Made by a program: the position numbers and the translations under genes. Positions 1-6,191 of a DNA stretch of 7,499 nucleotides are shown here, piece after piece. The stretch comes from Anaerobacillus sp. (GTDB taxonomy: Bacteria > Bacillota > Bacilli > Bacillales > Anaerobacillaceae), in assembly GCA_007118195.1 (NCBI GenBank), contig SKSA01000311.1:1-7499 (forward strand), read 5' to 3'. The notes under the pieces are model-generated. The model ran no database searches. It saw only the letters and a list, made by a program, of their open reading frames with translations, and was not told the origin of the DNA. Within the stretch, counting starts at the first letter, position 1; every line of letters starts with the position of its first letter.

Positions 1-79
1 ACTCAAAACTTTAAACTCCAATAGACTCCGTAGCGTTACTCACAGACAACTCAAAACTCAACACTCTTCACTCAAAACT
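1..79. repeat. Short direct repeats ACTCAAAACT in the spacer downstream of purB
   Basis: The 10-base word ACTCAAAACT occurs exactly three times, at 1-10, 49-58 and 70-79, with related words (AACTCAACACT, AAACTCCAATAGACTCC) between them. On the coding strand this reads AGTTTTGAGT and starts right after the purB stop. No stem followed by a U-run is visible, so it does not look like a terminator. The pur operon probably continues to purC beyond the window edge, which would make this an intra-operon spacer. Its role is unknown; simple slippage-derived repeat DNA is the likeliest explanation. Confidence 0.6.
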
Positions 80-80
80 A

Positions 81-1376
81 TTAAATAAGCCCAACTCTTT
101 CAAAAATCGTATCCACATGCTTTAGATGATGATTATAGTCAAAGCAGTCGTTAATTTCCTCTTCAGTTAATAATGAGGTGATTTTCTCATCTGCATCTAC
201 TAGCTCACGGAACTGAACGCCTCTTTCCCAAGCTTCCATTGCTTTCGGTTGTACAAGGTCGTATGCTTCTTCACGCACCATTCCTTTGTCAATCAGTGAA
301 AGCAGAACACGTTGTGAATAAATCAATCCGTATGTTCTCGTCATGTTACGCTTCATATTTTCAGGGAAGACCGTTAAATTTTTCACGATATTTCCGAAGC
401 GGTTTAACATGTAGTTTAAGGCAATCGTTGCATCTGGCAAGATCACTCTTTCAGCCGACGAATGCGAAATATCTCTTTCATGCCAAAGCGCAACATTTTC
501 ATATGCTGTTACCATATGTCCACGAAGTACACGAGCAAGTCCGGTCATGTTTTCTGATCCGATTGGATTACGTTTATGAGGCATTGCTGAAGATCCTTTT
601 TGACCTTTTGCAAAAAACTCTTCTACTTCACGTGTTTCACTTTTTTGAAGGCCACGAATTTCAACAGCCATTTTTTCAATCGAAGCACCAATTAACGCTA
701 ACGTTCCGATATAGTTTGCATGTCGATCACGTTGCAGTGTTTGTGTTGAAACTGACGCACGGTCAAGTCCTAAGTTTTCACAAACATATTGCTCAACGAA
801 CGGATCAATATTTGCATACGTTCCAACCGCACCAGAAATTTTCCCAACTCGAACTCCTTCGGCTGCTTGTTGAAACCTTGTTAAGTTACGTTTCATTTCT
901 TCATACCAAAGAGCAAGCTTTAAACCGAAAGTCGTCGGTTCTGCGTGAACACCGTGCGTACGTCCCATCATTACTGTATCTTTATGTTCAATCGCTTTAG
1001 TTTTCAAAACTTCAATAAAGTTTTTAATATCTTTTTCAATAATTTCGTTGGCTTGCTTTAGTAAATAGGATAAAGCAGTATCAACAACATCCGTTGACGT
1101 TAAACCGTAATGAACCCACTTTCTTTCTTCACCAAGAGTTTCTGATACGGCTCTTGTAAAAGCGACAACATCATGTCTCGTTTCTGCTTCGATTTCTAAA
1201 ATACGTTCTATGTCAAACGAAGCGTTTTCGCGGATTTTTTTTACATCTTCTTTCGGGATGTCTCCAAGCTCTGCCCATGCTTCACAGGCAACGATCTCCA
1301 CTTCTAACCACGCTTTAAAACGGTTTTCCTCTGTCCAAATTGCACCCATTTCAGGTCTTGTGTAACGTTCAATCAT
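81..1376 (-). CDS. purB: Adenylosuccinate lyase PurB
   Basis: PurB is a homotetrameric cytosolic enzyme of the fumarase/aspartase superfamily. It removes fumarate twice in purine synthesis: SAICAR to AICAR, and adenylosuccinate to AMP. The 431 residues match the usual Bacillus length. Visible landmarks are the superfamily signature [11 protein letters not shown] at 261-271 with the flexible-loop catalytic serine, His68 in ETRHD, His141 in [12 protein letters not shown], and [10 protein letters not shown] at 91-100. The start is the ATG at 1374-1376, giving [14 protein letters not shown] as in known PurBs, with GGAGG at 1386-1390 nine bases upstream. The open frame runs 29 codons further upstream into purK, but that extension is lysine/tryptophan-rich and not family-like. 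It is third in the pur operon, four bases after the purK stop, and the SD lies inside the end of purK. Confidence 0.97.
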   Translation of the reverse strand: MIERYTRPEMGAIWTEENRFKAWLEVEIVACEAWAELGDIPKEDVKKIRENASFDIERILEIEAETRHDVVAFTRAVSETLGEERKWVHYGLTSTDVVDTALSYLLKQANEIIEKDIKNFIEVLKTKAIEHKDTVMMGRTHGVHAEPTTFGLKLALWYEEMKRNLTRFQQAAEGVRVGKISGAVGTYANIDPFVEQYVCENLGLDRASVSTQTLQRDRHANYIGTLALIGASIEKMAVEIRGLQKSETREVEEFFAKGQKGSSAMPHKRNPIGSENMTGLARVLRGHMVTAYENVALWHERDISHSSAERVILPDATIALNYMLNRFGNIVKNLTVFPENMKRNMTRTYGLIYSQRVLLSLIDKGMVREEAYDLVQPKAMEAWERGVQFRELVDADEKITSLLTEEEINDCFDYNHHLKHVDTIFERVGLI

Positions 1377-1380
1377 TCTT

Positions 1381-2523
1381 TTAAACCTCCATCTTTTCTT
1401 CGTTCCAAATTTTAAGTGAAGCGATCTTTTCCATTGCTTCTTCCACTGTGTCACCGAGTACATTTATATGCCCCATCTTTCGTCCAAGCTTTGCTTCTTC
1501 TTTACCATATAAATGAAGATGGCAATCTGAAAAATGTTCAATATTTGCTAGTACACGGGACAAGTGTTCACCTAATATATTAACCATTACCGTTGGCTTT
1601 AGTAAACATGTATTGCCTAATGGCCAATTACAAATGGCACGAATATGTTGATCAAATTGAGATGTTTCACACGCATTGATCGTATAATGACCTGAATTAT
1701 GTGGTCTCGGTGCTAATTCGTTCACGTAAATTTCTCCATCTTCCGTTAAAAACATTTCGACAGCGAGCGTTCCGACAAGTTCAAATTGGCTCGCTAAATG
1801 AAGTGCAACCTGTTCAGCTTTCTCAATGATCTCTTCACTAGTACGGGCGGGCACAATCGACAAATGCAAAATATTGTTTTTATGAATATTTTCAGCGACC
1901 GGAAACGTTTTTGCTTCGCCTTCGCCATTTCGCGTGACAATGACGGATAATTCTTTTTCAAAAGTAAGCCATTTTTCTAAAACGAGTTCGCCTCGAAGAG
2001 CTAATTGTTCGTACGCATGCTCGATTTCTTCTCGCCTCTCAATAACGACTTGACCTTTTCCATCGTAGCCACCACGACAAGTTTTAAGTACGGCAGGTAG
2101 CCCAAGTTCACGAACACCTTGCAATAAATCTTCTAATGAGTTTACTAGGTAGTAAGGAGCCACCTTTATTCCTGAAGCTTCAATCGCTTTTTTCTCTTTA
2201 CCACGATGTTGTGTCGTCGAAAGAAGTTTACTTCCTTGCGGTAAGTTACCGTTTTCCTCAAGCCAATTAGCAGTTTTGCTATCTATATTTTCAAACTCAT
2301 ACGTTAGGACATCACAATTTTTAAGAAGCTGTTTTGCGCCATCAAGGTCATCATAAGCGGCAATAACTTCAACATCGGCAATTTGTCCACATGGGGACTT
2401 TTCATTCGGTTCTAACACCGCAATTTTATATCCCATTTCTCTAGCAGAAAGAGCCATCATCCTGCCTAGTTGGCCACCGCCTAAAATTCCAATGGTACTC
2501 CCTGGTAAGATCATTTCTCTCAC
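1381..2523 (-). CDS. purK: 5-(Carboxyamino)imidazole ribonucleotide synthase PurK (ATPase subunit)
   Basis: PurK is an ATP-grasp enzyme that carboxylates AIR with bicarbonate and ATP to N5-CAIR, the substrate of PurE. The 380 residues are full length. An N-terminal pre-ATP-grasp fold opens with [14 protein letters not shown] (11-24). The ATP-grasp core has the loop GGYDGKGQ (151-158), the [11 protein letters not shown] strand (183-193) and the metal-ligand/active-site segment [14 protein letters not shown] (268-281). The start is taken as GTG at 2521-2523, overlapping the purE stop TGA in a GTGA tetranucleotide, which implies translational coupling. No strong Shine-Dalgarno is seen. An ATG three codons downstream (2512-2514) is the alternative start and would change only three residues. 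The gene ends four bases before the purB ATG. Confidence 0.96.
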   Translation of the reverse strand: MREMILPGSTIGILGGGQLGRMMALSAREMGYKIAVLEPNEKSPCGQIADVEVIAAYDDLDGAKQLLKNCDVLTYEFENIDSKTANWLEENGNLPQGSKLLSTTQHRGKEKKAIEASGIKVAPYYLVNSLEDLLQGVRELGLPAVLKTCRGGYDGKGQVVIERREEIEHAYEQLALRGELVLEKWLTFEKELSVIVTRNGEGEAKTFPVAENIHKNNILHLSIVPARTSEEIIEKAEQVALHLASQFELVGTLAVEMFLTEDGEIYVNELAPRPHNSGHYTINACETSQFDQHIRAICNWPLGNTCLLKPTVMVNILGEHLSRVLANIEHFSDCHLHLYGKEEAKLGRKMGHINVLGDTVEEAMEKIASLKIWNEEKMEV

Positions 2524-3008
2524 AGTTCTTCACTACTTTCTAACACTCGTTTTGTAATTGCTGCTCTCCTCGCTTCTACCGCTTCAGCGATATCATCGTA
2601 TTGAGTCGCTAGCATTTGTGCTGCGAGTAATCCAGCGTTTTCGGAACCTGCCTTGCCAATCGCAACAGTTGCAACTGGAATTCCCCCAGGCATTTGCACG
2701 ATTGAAAGAAGTGAGTCAAGACCGTTAAGCGCCTTCGATTGAACAGGCACGCCAATCACTGGTAAAACAGTTTTTGCCGCTACCATGCCTGGTAAATGCG
2801 CAGCCCCACCTGCTCCAGCGATAATAACTTTTAATCCTCTTTCTTTTGCTGTTTCGGCATAAGTAAACATTAAGTCAGGGGTTCGGTGTGCAGATACGAC
2901 CTTTTTTTCATAAGGAACTTGTAATTCCTCTAAAATGTTGCAAGCATGCTGCATCGTTTCCCAATCAGAAGTACTTCCCATGATGACACCAACTAATGGC
3001 TTTTTCAT
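2520..3008 (-). CDS. purE: N5-carboxyaminoimidazole ribonucleotide mutase PurE (class I)
   Basis: PurE moves the carboxyl group of N5-CAIR to C4, giving CAIR, directly after PurK in de novo purine synthesis. It is a small octameric enzyme with a Rossmann-like fold. The 162 residues include the phosphate-binding motif GSTSDWETM (11-19), the catalytic histidine in SAHRTPD (His41), [14 protein letters not shown] (62-75) and [13 protein letters not shown] (106-118). The presence of purK next door fits class I (N5-CAIR mutase) rather than the AIR-carboxylase class II. The ATG at 3006-3008 is preceded by AGGAGG (3014-3019) with a 5-base spacer. It is the first gene of the operon, downstream of the guanine riboswitch and its terminator, and its stop overlaps the purK start. 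Confidence 0.97.
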   Translation of the reverse strand: MKKPLVGVIMGSTSDWETMQHACNILEELQVPYEKKVVSAHRTPDLMFTYAETAKERGLKVIIAGAGGAAHLPGMVAAKTVLPVIGVPVQSKALNGLDSLLSIVQMPGGIPVATVAIGKAGSENAGLLAAQMLATQYDDIAEAVEARRAAITKRVLESSEEL

Positions 3009-3045
3009 AAAAACCTCCTATGAATCTATAATTAAAGTGTTTTTC

Positions 3046-3113
3046 AAACAAAAAGCCCACGTATAAAGATGCTTTTAGACTCTGGTAAGAGAAAGCAATC
3101 GAATACTTGGGCT
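3046..3113 (-). terminator. Intrinsic terminator of the pur leader (riboswitch expression platform)
   Basis: In the minus-strand RNA, AGCCCAAGUAU (3113-3103) pairs with AUACGUGGGCU (3064-3054) over 11 positions with a single mismatch, and UUUUUGUUU follows (3054-3046). The loop contains a nested hairpin, UGCUUU-CUCU pairing with AGAG and AAAGCA. This is a rho-independent terminator about 40 bases before the purE ATG. Its 5' arm is also complementary to the segment at 3268-3290 just after the riboswitch: CAAGUAU (3109-3103) pairs with AUACUUG, and UUGCUUUCUCUU (3098-3087) pairs with AAGAGAAGCAA with one bulged U. Terminator and antiterminator are therefore mutually exclusive, and guanine binding is expected to favour termination. 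Confidence 0.88.
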
Positions 3114-3145
3114 GGAGAGTGTAGTTTAAATAAAAAATTGCTCTT

Positions 3146-3175
3146 ACAAAAGCTAGACTTTGCACAAAGCCTTAG
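3146..3175 (-). other. Additional hairpin in the pur leader, possible weak terminator
   Basis: The leader RNA has CUAAGGCUUU (3175-3166), the loop GUGC, then AAAGUCUAG (3161-3153). This forms a stem of about nine pairs with one bulged A and a G-U pair. CUUUUGU follows, a poor U-tract. The hairpin lies between the riboswitch aptamer and the main terminator, inside the loop closed by the antiterminator pairing. It may simply compact the leader or act as a second, weaker stop signal. Confidence 0.4.
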
Positions 3176-3214
3176 TTTTGTTTTATACTATTCGAAAGTT
3201 ATTTCCCAATAGCA

Positions 3215-3246
3215 TAAAAATTAATTAAACGTTTAATTAATTTTTA
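3215..3246. repeat. Perfect 32-bp A/T-rich palindrome in the pur leader
   Basis: The sequence is exactly self-complementary about the point between 3230 and 3231; each arm is 16 bases and the centre is AAAC/GTTT. The only G/C pair in each arm is at the centre. It is transcribed 35 bases after the end of the riboswitch aptamer. As RNA it would form an A-U hairpin within the looped-out part of the leader. No U-tract follows on the transcribed strand, so it is not a standard terminator. A spacer hairpin that brings the distant antiterminator strands together is the most economical role. Confidence 0.75.
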
Positions 3247-3280
3247 AGAACAATATTAAAGAAACTACAAGTATATTTGC

Positions 3281-3357
3281 TTCTCTTCATAGTCTAACGA
3301 TTTACGGTCATTAGGTAGAAACTTTCGGGCCCTATCCCCAATATTATATGAAGAAAA
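3281..3357 (-). promoter_or_regulatory. Guanine-class purine riboswitch aptamer upstream of purE
   Basis: The minus-strand RNA has the purine-riboswitch core in order. P1 5' strand is CUUCAU (3353-3348), followed by AUAAU, a G-rich P2 hairpin, the junction UUUCUACC (3321-3314), P3 CUAAUGA/UCGUUAG with loop CCGUAAA (3314-3294), and the P1 3' strand AUGAAG (3290-3285). P1 can extend to about ten pairs. The specificity base equivalent to C74 lies in GACUAUG and is C (position 3292, read on the minus strand), as in guanine/hypoxanthine-binding xpt-type switches; adenine switches have U. P2 appears to contain one mismatch. The P1 3' strand is shared with the antiterminator that competes with the terminator at 3046-3113, so this is an OFF switch for purEKB by transcription termination. 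Confidence 0.95.
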
Positions 3358-3384
3358 TAATTATGATGTTTTCTTTTCAGTTTA

Positions 3385-3414
3385 ATCTTAGCAGGTTGTC
3401 AGAAGATTTGTCAA
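3385..3414 (-). promoter_or_regulatory. Sigma-A-type promoter of the pur operon
   Basis: A consensus -35 box TTGACA (3414-3409) is followed by an 18-bp spacer and the -10 box TAAGAT (3390-3385), which matches TATAAT at four of six positions. Transcription would start near 3378, giving a leader of about 370 nt before purE. The PurR box at 3419-3432 lies just upstream of the -35, as I remember for the B. subtilis pur promoter. Confidence 0.8.
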
Positions 3415-3418
3415 CATA

Positions 3419-3463
3419 AAAATCGAACGTTTTTCACAAGAATGAGATGTATTGTTCGTTTTT
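3419..3463. promoter_or_regulatory. Paired inverted PurR boxes
   Basis: Two PurBox-like elements with CGAA cores face each other. One reads AAAAACGAACAATA on the minus strand (3463-3450), the other AATCGAACGTTT on the plus strand (around 3421-3432). The cores are 27 bp apart, which equals 17 bp between 14-bp boxes, the arrangement described for B. subtilis PurR operators. The second box abuts the -35 element. PurR binding at low PRPP would repress purE initiation, on top of the riboswitch control of elongation. The upstream box touches the stop codon of the NETI gene. Confidence 0.8.
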
Positions 3464-3665
3464 AGTCTACTAATTTACCTTCGAAGACTATTTTTTGCTC
3501 TTTTACAACTTTTTCAAGCTTACCACCTTGCGATACTTCATGAAAAATCGGCTCTTCCATTCTTCGTGTTGGTGAGTACCCTTCCTTCGCCATACGTTCA
3601 AGACATTCAGATATCGTTTCTCCAGTTTCAACAAAAAACTTTTTCTTCTTTGGCTTTTTTTCCAC
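3462..3665 (-). CDS. yebG: NETI-family small protein (YebG-like), function unknown
   Basis: This is a 67-residue, lysine-rich, soluble protein of the NETI motif family found next to purE in Bacillus. It starts with a basic run (EKKPKKKKFF) and then ETGETISECLERMAKEGY (13-30), where the namesake motif reads GETI (15-18) instead of NETI. A PTRRMEEPIF segment (32-41) and a C-terminal IVFEGKLVD follow. The start is GTG at 3663-3665, with AGGAGG at 3675-3680 nine bases upstream; that SD overlaps the last codons of the yebE remnant. No catalytic residues or membrane segments are visible, and the role of the family is not known to me. There is no clear terminator between this gene and the pur promoter. 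Confidence 0.85.
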   Translation of the reverse strand: MEKKPKKKKFFVETGETISECLERMAKEGYSPTRRMEEPIFHEVSQGGKLEKVVKEQKIVFEGKLVD

Positions 3666-3671
3666 GTTTAA

Positions 3672-3887
3672 CTACCTCCTTAAGGCATTAGGAATATCTG
3701 GCTCATACTCTTTCGTAATTACATTTACTGTTATATAACCAAGAGCTAATTTTTCTTCTATTTTCATCCCGACCAATACACCTATAGCATAACCAATCGC
3801 ATACGCAATTAAATTTTCAACACGATCAAGATTATCAAGTACTAAACCTAACGTTTCTTTTTTTATAACGTATAAAGTTCTTTCCAT
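3672..3887 (-). pseudogene. yebE: Central fragment of a UPF0316 (YebE-type) membrane protein gene
   Basis: The 71 codons contain [20 protein letters not shown] and [17 protein letters not shown], which I recognise as the conserved middle of UPF0316 proteins (about 170-190 residues: a DUF5698 membrane part, then DUF2179). The upstream membrane segments are missing and there is an in-frame stop just before the ATG. The first dozen residues read through the end of tupC in another frame. After NALRR the frame stops, and the DUF2179 domain is absent, because the next six bases lead into the NETI start. No Shine-Dalgarno precedes the ATG; only coupling from tupC (25-base overlap) could drive translation. 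In B. subtilis yebE precedes yebG and purE, so this is best read as a remnant deleted at both ends. A functional miniature protein with one membrane helix cannot be excluded. Confidence 0.75.
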
Positions 3888-4597
3888 TTATTTAGAAAAG
3901 GAGCCGTAGCTTCATTCGGTTGTTCAATGACTTCCTTCGTATTGCCCATTTGCTTCACATTCCCATCAATAATAACGGCTAAACTTTTTGTTAAATGTCT
4001 TATTTCTAATAAGTCGTGGCTAACAAAAAAAGTCGTTGTACTAGTGTCATTTAATATTTCTTTAAAGTCTTGAATAAGCTGTGCCTTCGTAGGAAAATCG
4101 AGGGCTGAAAATGGTTCATCAAGAAACAGAACCTCTGGCGCTAAAATCAATGCTCTTGCAAGATTTACCCGTTGAGCTTCTCCTCCAGATAAAGATCTAG
4201 CATTCTTTTTCGAAAGAGAGGCAACATTAAACTTCTCCAACCAATAGTCTACTTTTTCATTTATCACTGTTTTGTTTTCCTTCCTAAGCTTCAAGCCTAG
4301 CGCAACATTATTGTGTACAGTCGTATCAAACAACAGTGATTGTTGTAGGGCTACTGCAAACCTTCTCCTAAGTTCTAAGTTAAGAGAATTAGCCTGTTTT
4401 TCTTCACCTTTATAAAGTACTTGCCCTTTTGTTGGAGCTTGTAAAAATGATAATACTTTTAGTAAGGTACTTTTTCCAGCACCATTAGGACCAATGATCC
4501 CTAATAAATCCCCTTGTTGCAAAGAAAAATGAGGAATATCCAAAAGCGTTTGCTTGTTAGCGATATACTTTACATCTTTTAATTGTAATATCTTCAT
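3863..4597 (-). CDS. tupC: Tungstate ABC transporter ATP-binding protein TupC
   Basis: TupC is the ATPase that energises TupB for uptake of tungstate delivered by TupA. It has all ABC motifs over 244 residues: Walker [10 protein letters not shown] (36-44), Q-loop around LQQSLLF (84-90), signature [15 protein letters not shown] (136-150), Walker B EVLFLDEP (155-162) and the switch histidine in VSHD (His194). There is no extra C-terminal regulatory domain of the ModC (TOBE) type, which fits a Tup-type subunit. The ATG at 4595-4597 overlaps the tupB stop in ATGA, with AAAGGAAG (4606-4613) as SD. The 3' end overlaps the yebE remnant by 25 bases, so the last residues (about KELYTL) may have been shaped by the junction. 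Assignment to tungstate rests mainly on the neighbouring TupA. Confidence 0.9.
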   Translation of the reverse strand: MKILQLKDVKYIANKQTLLDIPHFSLQQGDLLGIIGPNGAGKSTLLKVLSFLQAPTKGQVLYKGEEKQANSLNLELRRRFAVALQQSLLFDTTVHNNVALGLKLRKENKTVINEKVDYWLEKFNVASLSKKNARSLSGGEAQRVNLARALILAPEVLFLDEPFSALDFPTKAQLIQDFKEILNDTSTTTFFVSHDLLEIRHLTKSLAVIIDGNVKQMGNTKEVIEQPNEATAPFLNKWKELYTL

Positions 4598-5292
4598 ACA
4601 CGCTGCTTCCTTTGTTGTAATATTGTTAATAAAAACGTAATCATAAACGCTAATGACATTAAAATAAATGAAAGGGCAATAGCGACATCAAAATTTCCTT
4701 TTGACACTTCCATCACCATTGACGTTGTTAAAATACGAGTGTCACCTTTAATATTTCCTCCTACCATCATTGCAGCACCGACTTCAGCAAGAACTCGCCC
4801 AAGTCCAGCCATAATCGCAGCAAGTATCGCTAATTTCGTTTCACGCAGTAACAGACCAATTCTTTGAAAACCTGTTGCTCCTAGCGCCTTAATCTGCATT
4901 AGCATTTTATGATCAATTTGTTGAAAAGCTGCTGCCGTCAAACCAATAATGATCGGTAGTGAGACTAATACTTGCGCCATAATAATCGCATGAGTCGTAT
5001 AAAGTAAACCTAAGTTCCCTAATGGTCCCGACCGCCATAATAGCATTGTAATGTAAAGACCAGCTACAACTGGCGGTAAGCCCATGCCAATGTTTACAAA
5101 AACGAGAACGATTTTTTTACCCGGAAATGAGTTAAGCCCTAATAAGACTCCTAAAGGAATACCTACAACCGTACTGATCAAAATGGCCGTTAAACAAACT
5201 TGTAATGTCGTATAGGTGATATCAAATACTTCTTTATCACCACTTAAAATCATTTTGATTGCTTTTATTATTCCATCTATAAAAATTTCCAT
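4594..5292 (-). CDS. tupB: Tungstate ABC transporter permease TupB
   Basis: TupB is a 232-residue integral membrane protein. Hydrophobic segments near 27-52, 61-85, 100-122, 152-172 and 203-226 suggest five transmembrane helices. The cytoplasmic EAA loop that docks on the ATPase is seen as ALGATGFQRIGLLLRETK (about 136-153). Segments GLPPVVAGLY (71-80) and EVGAAMMVGGNIKG (170-183) are typical of TupB permeases. It would function as a homodimer with a TupC dimer. The start at 5290-5292 lies 21 nt after the tupA stop; the Shine-Dalgarno is weak (AAGTGAG), so coupling to tupA is likely. It overlaps tupC by 4 nt. Confidence 0.92.
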   Translation of the reverse strand: MEIFIDGIIKAIKMILSGDKEVFDITYTTLQVCLTAILISTVVGIPLGVLLGLNSFPGKKIVLVFVNIGMGLPPVVAGLYITMLLWRSGPLGNLGLLYTTHAIIMAQVLVSLPIIIGLTAAAFQQIDHKMLMQIKALGATGFQRIGLLLRETKLAILAAIMAGLGRVLAEVGAAMMVGGNIKGDTRILTTSMVMEVSKGNFDVAIALSFILMSLAFMITFLLTILQQRKQRV

Positions 5293-5313
5293 TTAGCAAC
5301 ACTCACTTAGACG

Positions 5314-6174
5314 TTAATCTGTATATTGGAAAAACAGTGGTTGATCATATTGCTCAATACCAAACTCTTTAATAATTTTTTGCGCTTGCTCACTAACCAT
5401 AAATTCAACAAAAAGTTCACCAGCTTCGCCATTCACTAGGTCATGCTTTTCGTCATTTACTTGCATCACATGATAGATGTTTAATAATACATCGTCACCT
5501 TCTCCTAAAACGGCCATATGTTCAAAATTTTTGGCATGAGCTAAATACGTCGCTCTATCCGTTAATACATAACCTTCTCTTTCAGCACTTAATTGAAGGG
5601 TACTGCCCATTCCTTGACCCGTTTCTAAATACCACGTTTCATTTGTTGGATGTAATTCTGCCGCTGCCCAAAGATCTAGCTCCATTTTGTGGGTACCTGA
5701 GTCATCTCCTCTTGATACAAAAGTTGCTCCAGTTTCATAGATTTTTTGAAACGCAGCCCCTACATCCGCATCATTAATACCCGCAGGATCCGTTTCTGGA
5801 CCGACAATAATAAATTCATTATACATAACTCTTTTTCTATTAAGTACATCTTGACTTTCTACTAGTTTTTCCTCAAAGGCCGGAGCATGTGTTAGTAATA
5901 CATCCGCCTCGCCTTGTTCGCCCATCGCCAATGCTCTTCCTGTTCCAACAGCGATCGTCTTTACATGGATATTGTGTTTTTCTTCAAAAAGTGGAATAAG
6001 TACATCTAAAAGACCACTATCTTGTGTACTTGTTGTTGTTGCTAAGATCATGTCCTGCGGTGACTGACTAGATGGAACACCATCCTTTGTAGGTTCAGCA
6101 TTATTTGTACAAGCAACCGTTACTAACATAAGTAGTGCAAACAAACATAGATATATTTCCTTATTAATCTTCAT
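5314..6174 (-). CDS. tupA: Tungstate-binding lipoprotein TupA
   Basis: TupA is the extracellular substrate receptor of the TupABC transporter, which binds tungstate with high selectivity over molybdate. The 286 residues start with a lipoprotein signal peptide: a basic MKINK, a hydrophobic core (8-20) and lipobox TVAC with Cys22; the -3 residue is Thr rather than the usual Leu. A linker (23-40) leads to the type II binding-protein fold. Hallmarks are ATTTSTQDSGLLD (45-57), VGTGRALAMG (76-85), RVMYNEFIIVGPETDPAGI (115-133), SRGDDSGTH (154-162) and LETGQGMGSTLQ (183-194). The TTTS and SRGDDSGTH segments are the expected oxyanion ligands. The ATG at 6172-6174 has GGGGAG (6184-6189) upstream and lies 17 nt after the regulator stop. 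The oxyanion is used through pterin cofactors, but no pterin genes are in the window. Confidence 0.95.
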   Translation of the reverse strand: MKINKEIYLCLFALLMLVTVACTNNAEPTKDGVPSSQSPQDMILATTTSTQDSGLLDVLIPLFEEKHNIHVKTIAVGTGRALAMGEQGEADVLLTHAPAFEEKLVESQDVLNRKRVMYNEFIIVGPETDPAGINDADVGAAFQKIYETGATFVSRGDDSGTHKMELDLWAAAELHPTNETWYLETGQGMGSTLQLSAEREGYVLTDRATYLAHAKNFEHMAVLGEGDDVLLNIYHVMQVNDEKHDLVNGEAGELFVEFMVSEQAQKIIKEFGIEQYDQPLFFQYTD

Positions 6175-6191
6175 GAAAAAGGTCTCCCCGA

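Noticed and set aside
239..1000. A long plus-strand open frame of 253 codons opposite purB
   Set aside because: It is antisense to strongly conserved purB, rich in His, Leu and Phe as expected from a complement, and has no recognisable domain.
1377..1463. A 29-codon N-terminal extension of PurB that overlaps the end of purK
   Set aside because: The extension is unlike PurB proteins. The ATG at 1374-1376 gives the family N-terminus [10 protein letters not shown] and has a good SD nine bases upstream.
2965..3165. A 66-codon minus-strand frame overlapping the purE start
   Set aside because: It lies across the leader terminator and the purE SD, resembles no known protein and has no ribosome binding site; the RNA structure explains the region.
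3009..3280. A T-box, second riboswitch or small RNA in the long pur leader
   Set aside because: No T-box sequence or other riboswitch core was found. The hairpins present are accounted for by the purine-switch platform.
3452..3691. A 79-codon plus-strand frame opposite the NETI gene
   Set aside because: It is antisense to a recognised gene, with hydrophobic low-complexity composition and no family resemblance.
3863..6174. A molybdate (ModABC) or sulfate transporter instead of tungstate
   Set aside because: The receptor carries the TTTSTQDSG and SRGDDSGTH segments typical of TupA, and the ATPase lacks a ModC-type C-terminal domain.
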